Shown: positions 9,293 to 20,717 of the stretch, piece after piece
How the letters are laid out: each line of letters starts with the position of its first letter
Numbering within the stretch: the stretch's first letter is position 1
Source: Aquilaria yunnanensis
Taxonomy: Eukaryota; Streptophyta; Magnoliopsida; Malvales; Thymelaeaceae
Assembly (NCBI GenBank): GCA_039654915.1
Contig: CM077598.1
Location: forward strand, 70,212,041-70,276,040
Reading direction: 5' to 3'
DNA length: 64,000 nt
Translations under genes and position numbers: made by a program
The notes under the pieces: generated by a model
What the model saw: the letters and a program-made list of their open reading frames with translations, nothing else
What the model was told of the DNA's origin: nothing
Database searches by the model: none

Positions 9293-12200
9293 CTACGCCT
9301 TCGGCGTTGCCAAGCTTGTACACGCCTTTTCGTACTTCGGCAAGAACCACATATGGTCCTTCCCAGTTCGCGCGAAGTACTTCGTACCCTTTCTGAGAAC
9401 GAGGTCTCCTTTCTTGATTTCTTTTGGCCTGGCCCGTAAGTTTATAGCCGCGGCCACTCTTTGCTCAAAAGCTTTTCTCCTCAGCTCGGCTATTTGTCTG
9501 TGTTCGCCAACGAGGTCGAGCTTCATTCTTAGGCCGAGGTCATTTCCACCTTCATCAAATATTTGCACCCGTACTGAAGGTTGAACTATCTTTATTGGGA
9601 TAATAGCCTCTGTACCGAAGACGAGTGAGAAGGGAGTCTCCCCTGTGGCTCTTCGGGGCGTCATTCGGTAACTCCATAATACGCTTTGGAGTTCTCCTGG
9701 CCATTTCCCATTTGCTTCCCCCAGTCTCTTTTTCAGGCCATCTTTTATGGTCCTATAAGATACTTCCACCTGCCCGTTACTTTGGGGGTGAGCTATTGGG
9801 GCGAAGTGCATTTTTATTTCGAGGTCGCTGATAAATTCCTGGAATCCTTTGTCTATAAATTGGGATCCATTATCAGCCACTAGTACCCTCGGTATGCCGA
9901 ATCTGCATACTACGTTCTTCCATACAAACTTTTGCACTTCTTTTGCCGAGATAGTTGCTAATGGTTCTGCCTCGACCCATTTGGAGAAATAGTCTACTGC
10001 TACCACGCAGAATTTCACGCCTCGGGGCGCTGAGGGGAGTGGCCCAATAAGCTCTATGCCCCAGACTGCGAAGGGCCAAGGATAGTTAGCCGAGGATACC
10101 ATTTCCGAGGGTGCCCTCTGGATGTTCGCGTGTTTCTGGCAACAACCGCATTTTCGGACGAACTGCCTTGCATCCTTTCTCAGGGTCGGCCAGAAGTATC
10201 CTTGGTGAAGTATCACCACCGCAAGGGCATCAGTTCCAATATGTGAACCACACATGCCTTCGTGGACCTCTTCAAGGACCATTTCAGTATCCTCTTCATC
10301 CACGCATCTTTGCAGCGGGTTTGCATATCCCTGTCGGTATAATTCTTCACCAATCAGGAAGAATCGGCCTGACCGTCTTCGCAGTTTTGCAGCGTCGCCG
10401 GGGTCTTCGGGGAGCACATTTTCTGCGAGGTATCTTTTTATGGGATCTTTCCATCCCTTTCCCGAGGTCGCTATGCTCAGGACTGAGATGCTCGGGTGAT
10501 CTAGCATCTCAGTGTATGTTTTTGACTTCGCCAAGCAATCTGCCTCTGTGTTATTCCACCGAGGTACATTTTCGATCCGTACGGCGTCAAACTCTTGGAT
10601 GAGCTTTGCTACCAGCTCGTGGTATTTTGCCAAGATTGAGTCCTTCGCCCCATAATCTCCTGCCGTCTGCCGAACTACCAGCTGGGAATCGCTGTGAGCC
10701 TTTAAGTTTCTCACGCCAATCCTTCTGGCCAAGCGTAATCCCGCTATGGGGGCTTCATACTCTGCCACATTGTTAGTGACGCTGAAGCTGAACTTAATAG
10801 CCTTCTTTACCTCTAGGCCTTCGGGTCCTCTGATAATTACTCCAGCTCCCTGGTGTTCGGATCCAGAGGCTCCGTCAACATGTAAGGTCCACTCTGGCTC
10901 ACCTCCGTTCGGATCCATGTGGCATTCCTTAGTGGTGGGTACTTCGGCGATAAAGTTTGCCAGTGCTTGAGCTTTTATGGCCTTCCGAGGTTCATATATG
11001 ATTTCGTGTTCGCCAAGCTCTATGCACCGTTTGGAGAGCCTTCCCGAATGATCAACTTTCTTCATAACCTCCCGTAGCGGTAGACTACTTCGGATGATGA
11101 TGGGGTGAGCCTGAAAGTATGGCCGCAGCCTTCTCCCTGCAAGCACCAAGGCGTATATAGCTTTTTGAAGCAGAGGGTACCTGACTTCGGCGCCATGCAG
11201 GGATTTGCTGACGTAATAGACTGGCCATTGCTTTGGCCCTTCTTCTTTCATGAAGACCGAGCTTACAGCTTTCTCCGTGATGGTGAGGTACAAAATGAGG
11301 GGTTCTCCCTCCCGAGGTTGTCGCAGAGTCGGCAGGCTAGCCAAGTAGACTTTGAGTTCTTCCCAGGCCTTTTGGCAATCTTCACCCCAAGGGTGATCAT
11401 TCCTTCCGAGGTCGCCTTCCATTTTTGCTGCCTTTGTGACGACTTTGAACAAAGGTCGACACCTATCTCCGTACCTGGAAATGAATCTGCTCAGGGAGGT
11501 TATTCTTCCGGTGAGCCTTTGCACGTCTTTGAGTGTGGCAAGAGTTTGGAACTCAAGCAGCGCCTTGATCTTCTCGGGGTTAGCGTCAATGCCTCTTTCG
11601 GATACCATGTACCCAAGGAATTTTCCCGAGGTTACTCCGAAGATGCACTTTTCAGGATTGAGCTGAATCCCGAAGGCTCTGAGCTTTTGGAAGGTTTCCT
11701 CTAGATCTGCAATGTGGTTGTGAGGGAGCTTGCTTTTGACTATCATATCGTCAACATACACCTCCATGTTTCTCCCCATTTGGTCTTTAAAGACCTTGTT
11801 CATCAACCTTTGGTAGGTGGCTCCTGCTTTTTTGAGCCCGAAGTGCATCCTGACATAACAGTATGTTCCTCCCCCGGTGATGAAGGCGGTTTTTTCTTCA
11901 TCTTCGGGGTCCATCCTTATTTGATGGTAGCCACTGAAGGCGTCCAGGAAACTTAGGCGACCATATTCGGCAATTGAATCTACTAGTTGATCTATTGGCG
12001 GCAGAGGGTATGAGTCTTTCGGGCAAGCATCGTTCAAGTTTCTGAAGTCGATGCACATCCGGAGTTTGCTGCTACCTTCTTTTGTGGCAATGACCACGTT
12101 GCTTAACCATTCGGGGTACTTCACCTTCTTGATGACTTTGGCGTCTAACAGACGCTGGACCTCAGTTTTGACAAAGTTGCTCTTGTGGGCTGAGATGCTT

Positions 12201-14707
12201 CGTTTCTTTTGCCGGACAGGTTTTACTTTCAGGCTTACTTTGAGGCTATGCTGTATTATGCCAGAGTTTACTCCTGGCATATCTTTCGGCGAGTAGGCAA
12301 ACAGATCTTTATTTTTCAGCAGAAAAGATACAAGGTTTTCCTTCTCACCTTCGGCCAAGCTCTTCCCTATTCGGGTAGATTGTCCTGGGATAAGTTCTAC
12401 TGTTTCCATTTTCACTTTTACAAGATCTTCTTCTTTGCCTTTTTCTGACGCCTTTGCCTCCATCATTTATGCGAAGTTGCTCGCCGGGGCCTTTCGTGCT
12501 TTCACAAACACCTCGGCCTGGTCTATGAAAATCTCTGCATCTCCATCCTTGGTGGCGAATGTGATAGTCAAGTACTTCACATCAGGATGAATGTGCAGGT
12601 TTCCCTGTGTCTGCCTTCCAAGGGTGGCGTTGTACGAGGATGGAACGTTCATGACGATGAACCTTACCATTGTGGAAGCGTACAACTCAGCTGCTCCGTC
12701 TACCGAAGTCCCTTTCATCATCAGTAGGAGGTCGATCCATCCGAGAACGGGCAGTTCGGATGGTCCAACCCCGAAGGTGGCCGAGGTGACTGGTTTAAGC
12801 TCGCTGCTGGAGATGCCCAAGCTCGGCAGTAAGTGCGAGAATTGGACGTCCGCATTTGATCCATCATCAAGTAGCACCCTTTTGACGTCCCAGTTCCCTA
12901 TCCTCGCCATGATCAGCAGTGGATCATCGTGGGGAAAGACGATGGTGGATCCGTCTTTGCGGGCCAGCTTCTTTGCTGGATTTTGATATTCCATGACTGC
13001 AATTTCTCTGGCCTTCCGCTTTCTTTCCGAGGATGGGAGCCCCGTGGTGATTGTTTGAATAACCCCTGTCGGAGGTGGAGGGCACCTTTTTGGACTTCGG
13101 TTTCTCCGCCTGTCAGAGTCATAGTCCTCATTTTCGCCCCTTTCTTCCTCCATTTTTCTGCCTTTCGGGGATGGCATCCGCAGGTATTTCTGAAGTTGGC
13201 CCTGCTTTATCAGCGACTCTATGTACTTCTTCAGCTAGAAGCAGTCTTCGGTGTCATGACCGTGGTCGTGATGAAACTGGCAGAACTTCTTTGCATTCTT
13301 CTTATTATCGGCGGTCATGGCCCTTGGTCGCCGAATTTGCGTCCCTTGCCTTTCCAGCGCCATGAGGATGTTGGTCCGTGTAGTGCTCAGTGGTGTGAAA
13401 CTTTGGGGTTTCCTTCCACGCATCCTCCGAGGTCGTCCTGCCTGTTCGGTCGGATGCCAAGCTTGTTGATTGGACCCTTCGGCGCGGTGGTGATCGGACT
13501 TCAGCCCAGCCATTCTTAGTTCCTCGGCGGTCATGTGCTGTTCTGCCCTTCGGTAAAATTCTCCGAGGGTCTCCGGGGGGTCCTTTGAGAACTCGTAGAA
13601 CAGCTGTGAGTCTCGCCGAAGGCCCTGTGTCATGGCAAGAATGCGGACTTTGGGCCGAAAGTCGGGTACCCTAAGAGCTTCCCTGTTGAATCTTTCGACA
13701 TAGTCTCGGATGGTTTCTCCTTTCCTCTGCTCTATGTCGAACATCTAGACAGGCATCTTCGCAGTAGGTCGACTCCCAATGAATTGCTGCGTGAAGGCCG
13801 TGGACAACTCCTGGAACTCAGTGATGGTCCCTGAAGGCAATGAATTGTACCATGCAGTTGCTGGCCCTGTGAGGGTGACTTCGAAGCACTTGCACATGGT
13901 AGCATCGTCAGCACCGTGCATTATCATGCTGCGTCTGTACTTCATCAGATGGGCCTATGGATCAGTACGGCCATCATAAATCTCCAACCGAGGTACTCTG
14001 AAGTCACCTGGCATGGCTGCCTCGGCCACGGTCCAGGTGAACGGGGACCCATCTTCGCAGAAGGCTCCCATGAGCCTGTCGCAAACGGGTTTTCTGGCCA
14101 TTTGTTTCTCCACCCTATCTAGCCGTGCTAATATCCTCTCCATAAGCACGGTGGCACTAGGCCCTTCTTCAGGGAAGGGAGATCGTCGGCGCCTCTTCGG
14201 GGAGCAAGTTCGGCGCTGAGGAGATACGGACCTCACCTAAGGAGACGAACTCCTTCGCCATGAGACTTTCGGTCGTTTGGACCCAGTTTGTCCTACAGGC
14301 CGTTTCCCGAGGGGTATATTCTCCGTGGATGACTCTTCGTGCGGGTCTACGCTTCCCGAACTGCGATGGGTCGACCTCTGACTTTTCCCCCGAGGGCGTG
14401 CTGGTGAGGGAGGTCTTTGGGCCTGTGTCTGCTGTGACCACCTTCGGTCGATCTGCTGTGTCATTTCAGCCACGACCGAACGCTGAAACTCCCTCATAAA
14501 GCTCATAGTGATTACTAGAAGGCGATCTTCCTCGGACGCAGAAGTCCCTGGGAGTGTTTGCTCAGCAGCCGGTTGTGTCTCAGGCGCGGACGGAGACCTC
14601 GGGAGTCCCTTGTGCTTAGAGCGCCGAGTTTCAACGACAGCAATCTCAGAGCGGGTTCCCACAGACGGCGCCAAATGATGGCCAGGGGCCTCATCGTTTA
14701 GAGTCAT
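9293..14707 (-). pseudogene. gag-pol: T2 gag-pol polyprotein, single frame with five nonsense codons
   Basis: One frame of 1805 codons without any frameshift, interrupted by stops at 14237-14239, 13955-13957, 13745-13747, 13235-13237 (all TAG) and 12467-12469 (TAA). The start ATG lies inside the 5' LTR and reads through the primer site. Order: charged gag N-terminus; gag core (WYNSLPSGTITEF, YVERFNREALRVPDF); protease with LLDDGSNADV (about residue 610); RT with LRMCIDFRNLNDACPKD, LDAFSGYHQI and catalytic YVDD (11744-11761); RNase H; Tat-type second RNase H segment (LHVDGASGSEHQGAG); integrase with zinc finger (HEGMCGSH, CGCC) and core WGIELIGPL, VADNGSQF, HPQSNGQVEVS. The first core Asp appears as Glu (GIEL). 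The polyprotein would provide particle, cDNA synthesis and integration; the stops make it non-functional unless suppressed. Confidence 0.92.
14654..14675 (-). promoter_or_regulatory. T2 primer-binding site
   Basis: Directly after the LTR end (minus strand CCATCA, then TT) comes TGGCGCCGTCTGTGGGAA, a TGGCGCC-type primer site. It implies a tRNA ending in GGCGCCA; I have not identified which one. Confidence 0.75.
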
Positions 14708-15552
14708 GGTGACTGTTGGAGAGACTTCTGGGAGGAAGAACGCCTGGAGGAGGGTGCGCCCAAGGGAGAGTACCTGAGATGCTCAGAAAAAGTAGGTTAG
14801 GAGGCCCCCGGAATGTGTTTCCGGGGGGGGAGCCTCCGACGCCCAAGTCAGTGGTGGCTGAGAAAAGGCAGAGGAAATAGCACAAAGTGGCTAAAGAGTC
14901 TTGCCTGGTGATTTTCTCAGAGTCTGGGAGTCAGACCTTTGCCAACCAACCTCCTGCCAAGTATTTATTTCCTGGGATTTATAGGAGTGTCTAGCCCGTT
15001 CAGATCCCGACACGTGTTCGGTCGGATGTTTCCTGAATTTCTGGGCGTAGAGGACAGATAGCTGGTAGCAGGTTGCCTTGAGCCTTGTGCTGAGATGGGC
15101 CATGATGTGATTCTGATGGCGTCAGCGTGTCAGAGCGCCTTTTGAGGCGGCTTATGACGTCTGTGAAAGGACGTGTCAGAGGCTTCCTTTAATGCTTCCT
15201 TAAATGCTCCTGCCGTACTCCCTAGGTCCTTGGGCGAGGTCGTCCTTTGGTACTGATAATGCCTCTTCAGGAAACAGGCACCCAGTTCGGGGGGTTCCCA
15301 GCTTCTGGGAGTTCCGCCTTCGGGGAGACCATGTTCGGCCCACAATAGCTGGTGCCTCTTTTCTGAAGGCGATCTGTTTGCAACCTCGGGGGGCTAGTAG
15401 TATCCTCAAGTTTCCTGGCGTGCCGGGCTCAGAGCTCTTCGGCTATCTCCCGAGGTGTATGATCCCATTTTCACTCGGGTATCGCCAGTCTCTTCTGGCC
15501 ATTCTTGTGGTAGGGAGTTCGGCCAGATAGAGGCGATAGGCTTTGGCTATCA
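14676..15552 (-). repeat. T2 5' LTR (877 bp)
   Basis: On the minus strand it runs TGATAGCCAAAGCC...GGCCATCA. Promoter elements on the minus strand are ACACGTGT (15010-15017) and TATAAAT (14977-14983), about 27 bp apart. An ATG at 14705-14707 lies 30 bp inside the downstream LTR end and begins the gag frame. It has exactly the same length as, and by eye about 96-97% identity to, the solo LTR at 42472-43348. Confidence 0.93.
14977..15017 (-). promoter_or_regulatory. Tat LTR promoter: G-box plus TATA
   Basis: Palindromic ACACGTGT followed about 27 bp later by CTCCTATAAATCCC. The same pair recurs in the other Tat LTRs, near 8840/8871, 43008/43040 and 41150/41095. ACGTG is the core recognised by plant bZIP and bHLH factors, so regulated LTR transcription is plausible; this is inference. 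Confidence 0.6.
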
Positions 15553-15557
15553 ATTTC

Positions 15558-15827
15558 AATACTTGCAAAAGCCCTCTTTCAATGTTGTACAATTGAGTAC
15601 CCAAGTCTTGAAATCTTTTAATAAAGTTCATAGGTTAGTTGTAAAACAAGCAATCATTTAGGGCTTCCTTGAGGGCTAAGTAACCATTGTGTGAATCTTT
15701 TAAGTAAGTGTAGATTATACACATTAGCCCTTACATTTCATTCTCTATGGTGAAAATTATGCTATATAATGGTTTATAACCATTATGCATTTATACTGTA
15801 ATTTTCCCATTTTTAGAGGTGGTAACA
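15558..15827 (-). repeat. Chromovirus D 3' LTR fragment
   Basis: The minus strand starts TGTTACCACCTC at 15827 and is cut by T2 at 15557. It aligns with the end of the F LTR (57240-57494): tacaattgagtaccc, caagcaatc and tttataaccattat are shared. A purine-rich run (agagaaggggtgg) sits just outside, as expected for a polypurine tract. The remainder of this LTR should lie left of T2, outside the window. Confidence 0.75.
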
Positions 15828-16533
15828 TCATCCACCCCTTCTCTATCACTCAAGCTTATATTCATCAACTCTGTCGATGATGTCTAGCATCAATATACTC
15901 ATCTTTCAATTCAATAAACATGATCAATCTGTGAGGAACTATTTTCGTTACCCATTTTTTGGTTTTGTACCCCTAAAGTACAGATTTGCAAGCTTTAACT
16001 CTGTTGCATTCTTTGGCAAGCAAACTTTATTTCCTATTTCTCTTGAGCAATTTAATCTAGATTTCTTCAAGAATCCTTGTTGCTAGCTACTCTACCTAAC
16101 CTTGACCTCATAATACAATTTTCAAACAAAGAATCCAAGAGATCAAAACTAAAGATACATGGCTTTACCAGCTTGACAAAACATGCGCTAGGTGGGCTAC
16201 TAATGCCCAGTGCAATCCCTAGGCTTATTTGCTTGAAACATTTAAGCCCTCAGGTTTTAACTCAATACCAACAAGGCCATTCCATCCTTAAATTTAAGCT
16301 TTCTAAGTTTTCATTCCTGTTTACAAATCTGCGCAAAATTTTTTAAACGCCTTGCAATCAAGCATTTTCCTGACCCTTAAACTTCAAATTCTACCCTCAA
16401 CTTCCACTTTCACCATAATGCCTATAATATTTTGGCCTTAGTTACTAATGCTTCTCAAGGCTAAACTTTCCCCTCTAAAGCTCATACTACATCACTCATA
16501 ACCTTTCATAACAACTTTGAAGGCAAGCTGATA
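15828..16533. other. D 3' untranslated region or unknown insertion
   Basis: About 700 bp of AT-rich sequence between the D LTR and a foreign fragment. Both strands carry many stops; I recognise no domain, repeat unit or RNA gene. Confidence 0.4.
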
Positions 16534-16890
16534 TGATCAAAGAAGGAACAATCAAGGATGGCAAGGATCCATTGAAGATAACTAGTGGATCATTGACAAG
16601 GAAGAAGGCTAAAGAGCTCACTAGTGCACTTCAAGCTCGGATGTTGACAGATTAGTGCCGAAATAATATTGCTCTTTGGAGAGGTTTTCTCTTTGGTTCT
16701 TGGTGGACTGCCTTGGTGCACAAGATCGCTTGTGTTCTTGGAGTTCTATACTTCTCGTTTCTAATCACAGGTTGATTAGGGGTGGGGGTATTCAAACCCA
16801 GTCTCTTTGATGTCTTGTGGAGCTTGAAAAACATCTTGGGCGCGTTTCATGGTCTTTATACCATTGGGGTTCGCATCACAAGCAAATGCA
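16534..16890 (+). other. Unassigned plus-strand insertion with short gag-like frame
   Basis: From ATG at about 16534 a plus-strand frame of about 40 codons ends at a TAG near 16653. Its residues (SGSLTRKKAKEL) resemble the basic TRxKAK motif often seen in plant retrotransposon gag proteins. The following 230 bp (ttggttcttggtggactgcc, then cacaggttgattaggggtgg) is unlike any neighbour. It is probably a scrap of another element, inserted before or within the D chromodomain tail. I cannot assign a family. Confidence 0.3.
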
Positions 16891-16949
16891 AAGGTCTAGT
16901 ATGTTCCATAAATGCACCTGTAGCACTTAAAAGGAAAAGTAATTAGGAA

Positions 16950-19900
16950 TGATGGCTACAGTTTTTTATACCTTCAATAATTTGGTCCTCCAAATTTTTC
17001 TTTAAATCTAAGAACTTTTCTAGACATTGTGCATACATGTCAGCTTCAGTCTCCCAAGTGGCTTTATTCGCATGATGATTGGTCCATTGCACTTTCACCA
17101 TTGGAATCAACTTTTAAACTTCCCTGTTTGTCTATCCCACAATTGTGTTGGCTCTTCCTCATAGGATAAATCTAACTCGATCAACACTGATTCTTAATGT
17201 AAAACATGAGTTATATTAGGCATATATTTCTTAAGTAGGCTTGCATGGAATACATTATGCACATGTGCCATGGATGGGGGCAGTACTTGCTTATAGGACA
17301 CCTTTACAACTCTCTAAAGCACTTTATAAGGCCCAATAAATCTAGGTACTATTTTTTGTTTCTTCCTAAACCTCATCACTCCTTTGCTGGGTGGCACTTT
17401 AAGCCACACCTTGCTGCCTACTTCAAACTTAAGATCTCTCTTCTTTTGATTCACATATCTTTCATTTCTCTGATTGACAGCCTTCAATCTCTTGTGTATC
17501 TTCTTGATTTTTTCTATAGTTTCTTGTATAATCTCTGCCCCAAGTTTTAATCTATCTGTTAGATCCACCCAGTAATAAGGAGTTAAGCATTTTCTTCTAT
17601 ATAGAGCTTTAAATGGTGCCATCTTTATAGTAGCATGATAGCTATTTTTGTATGAAAACTCAACAATTGGCAGATGTTGATCTCATGGCCCTTTGAAATC
17701 TATTGCACTTTTTCTAAGCATGTCTACCAATATCTAAATGACCCTTTCAGTTTATCCCTCAGACTGAAGGTGGTACGCATAACTCAAATTAACTTGAGTT
17801 CCTAGTGCCTTTTAAAAGGCTAACTAGAATCTAGACACAAATCTAGGATCCTTATTTGATACAATGTGGTCATGAATCCTAGGAAGTCTCATAATCTCTT
17901 TGGTGTAGAGTTGAGCTATCTTCTTCAATGAGTAGGTCATCTTTATAAGCATGAAGTGAAAGCTCTTTGTCAATCTACCCACAATAACCCACTCTACATT
18001 ATGTTGCATTCTTGTCAAAGGCATTACCTAAGCCCTATTTTCTCACTAGAATATGTAATGGTTGTAACTTTCTAGCCAGCTTTTAATTCGTAGCCTTAAC
18101 TACTTGATAACTCAAACATGTAGCCACAAACATGCTTATGTCCTTCTTTATACCGGACTACCAAAATTGAGGCCTTAAATCATGATACATCTTTTCCCCT
18201 ATAGGATGCATAATGAGTTTGCTTTAGTGAGCTTCTGTGAAAATCTACTCCTTGAGATAATCTAAATTTGGTACATATAGCCTTCTTTTGATGTACAACA
18301 ACCTTTCTTTATAGTTAAAGTGTTGATGTAGCTTTCTATGTCTAGCTTCCCTAAATACCTTGTGTAACTTAAAATCTATCTTTTGTGCTTCTCTAATCTC
18401 TTGAATCCATCTAGTTTGTATGGTCAAAGCATAAATTTGATGCTACTCCCACTATTGCCACTTCTTGTAGAGATGAGTGAAAAAGTTAACTTTTGTTTCT
18501 TGCACCAAATATTTTGAATTTATTAATCTAAAGTATCTTCCACTTAGAGCATTAGCTACTACATTTCCTTTCTTTGCATAATACTGGATTGTGAAATCAT
18601 AATCTTTAATGAATTCTAGCCATTGTCTCTACCACATGTTCAAATCTTTCTATGTAAATAGGTACTGTAAGCTCTTATGATTAGTGTAGACTTGGAATGA
18701 TCTCCCTAACAAGTAAGGTCCCCACACCTTCAAAGTATACACTATAGCTACTTATTCCAAGTCATGAACTAGACACTTGACTTCATGAGGCCTCAGTTGT
18801 CTAAAGCCATAGGCTGACTTGTTTATCTCACATTAAACCTACTCTTAACCCCATTCTTGAAGCATCTACATAAATAATAAATGCCTTTTCTAGATTAGAA
18901 AGTGTTAGATTGGGGGCTATAGTCAGTCTTTTTTTCAATTGTTGAAAACTTGCTTCACATGCTTTATTCCATTCAAACTTGTTAGCTTTCCTTTTGAGCT
19001 TAGTGAGAGGTGCAACCAAAAGAAAAAATCCTTCCACAAACCTTATACAGTAGTTAGCAAGCCACAAAAGTCTTATAATCTTCACTATATTGGTTGGCCT
19101 TTTCCATTTTGTGATTGTTTTAACCTTACATGGATCAACTGCTAAACCTTGGCCATTGATCACATGTCCTAAGAAGGAGATTTCAGACAGCAAAAATTGA
19201 AACTTTGACAATTTGGCATAGAAGTGATTCTATCTTAGCACTTCCAGTACTATTTTGAGATGCTTAACATGCTCCTCCTCAGTTTTTCAGTAGATAAGAA
19301 TGTCATTTATGAAAACTTGTACAAACAAGTCTAAGTAAGGTCTGAAGGTTCTATTCATATTGTCCATGAAAGTAGTTGGGGCACTGGTAAGTCCAAAGGG
19401 CATGGCTACATGCTCAAAATGACCATATTCTGTCCAAAAAGTAGTTTTGGGAATGTTTTCTTCCCTCACGCAAAGTTTTAAATACTCTAACCTTAAATTT
19501 ATCTTTGAAAAGATCCTTGCCCCTTTTAACTAGTCAAACAAGTCTTCTATCCTTGGCAATGGATACCTATTCTTAAGAGTGATTGAGTTAAGCCTTCTAT
19601 AATTTATGCATAATTCCATACATCCCTCTTTCTTCTTCACGAAGAGAACTAGAGCTCCTTAGGGTGAGGTGCTTGGTCGACATCCTACAAGGTGGAGTTG
19701 AGATAGGGGTGGCTTCTGGTTGAAAATGTATAGCTAACTCTACTCCCCTCTTTAATGGCAAGTCAGGCAAGTCAATTGGGGAAACCTCTGGAAACTCCTT
19801 TACAACATCTACCATTTCCAATTCTGCCTCTACAGTTGCATGGTTTAAGGACTAGTACTCTTCCTCGGCTATAATAGGTACTTTCCCTTCAAGGCTATAT

Positions 19901-20031
19901 GGCATGCTAAGTATGCTTTCTGCATGATCATTATGATAAGCTAATTTCAATTTTTGTGTCTTAGAGAGTGTGATCGTTCCAGTGGCACAGTTAATCCGTA
20001 CTTGTTTTTCTTACAACCAGTCCATTCCTAT
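16950..20031 (-). pseudogene. Chromovirus D pol: protease tail, RT, RNase H, integrase, chromodomain
   Basis: Minus-strand Ty3/gypsy pol in many short frames. From the 5' side: protease-RT linker (MDWL near 20020), RT ([15 protein letters not shown], then [11 protein letters not shown] where FIDD is usual; 19287-19469), RT/RNase H connection (SFLGHVINGQG, ASRMGLRVGLM; 18828-19211), RNase H, integrase zinc-finger region, core near 17824-18024 (HDHIVSNKDPRF), and C-terminal LYRRKCLTPYYW...KVWLKVPPSKGVMRF (17314-17622), then a chromodomain-like end (ATWETEADMY) near 17060. Several stops look like CAA/CAG to TAA/TAG changes. The upstream protease continues at 39513 after the B insertion. Dead. 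Confidence 0.85.
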
Positions 20032-20717
20032 TGTTATGGCCCTACTAGTAGGAAGCATGCTTGAGGAAGGTAAAGTACTCTAAATTAAGTTTGGAACCTT
20101 AATTCAAGTTTACATAGCAAGAATAGAAAAGTTTAGCAAAGTTCACTAAGTTCCAAGAATGTTAAGGCACTAAATGAGGTTCAGGGGCAAAATGGTAATT
20201 TTGCATCTTGAATAGCCAGGTTAAAATGAAGTTTTATAACTTAACTTTCAACTTTAACCCAAACATGATGAAATAAACAAGGATTAATCAAGGATAGCTA
20301 AGGTTACCAAAAGATGGGGGCTTAATTGTATCAAGTCTAATACTTTGGTGGCTTTTGTGTTAAGCAAGGGTTATAAGAGGGTAAAGTGAAGGTGGCTGTC
20401 ATAACCACGAGTTCATTCTCTCCACCCTTATTTTTCCATCCAATTAAGCTTGAAATCAAAGTTTCTTGGTGAAAAGAGAAGCCATCATAAGTATATAGGT
20501 CATTGGAAGCTCATTCAAAGCACAAAACCATGGTTTTGTAGCTTGGAAGCATGTTCTCTCCCATCCCCTATATTTAGTACGAGGTAACCAATGTGTTCTT
20601 GATTGAATTCATGTTTATTGGTTATTTAGGAGCTTGGATTTTGGTTAGAAAGCAAGAATTTGATGTTGGGTACCTTTTTTTTGGTTGGAACTTAGGTGGT
20701 ACTTTGGTGAGCATAGT
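20032..20717 (+). repeat. B 5' LTR, first segment
   Basis: Matches the start of the 3' LTR at 35671 (ctactagtaggaagcatgct, gaggaaggtaaagtactc). It stops at GAGCATAGT where element A is inserted, and resumes at 28075. Confidence 0.92.

Larger units (their letters stand above)
9167..15552 (-). mobile_element. T2: Tat-lineage Ty3/gypsy retrotransposon, 5' part
   Basis: Minus-strand element with 5' LTR (14676-15552), primer site and complete gag-pol. Its 3' end (antisense gene region and 3' LTR) is cut off by T1 at 9166/9167 and presumably continues left of the window. Flanking bases at 15553-15557 (atttc) are the expected target-site duplication but the partner is not visible. T2 is itself inserted in the 3' LTR of chromovirus D, whose sequence resumes at 15558. 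It is the best-preserved element here. Confidence 0.9.

Noticed and set aside
16655..16890. tRNA-derived SINE
   Set aside because: The stretch gggtattcaaaccc resembles a B box, but I find no matching A box, tail or duplications.
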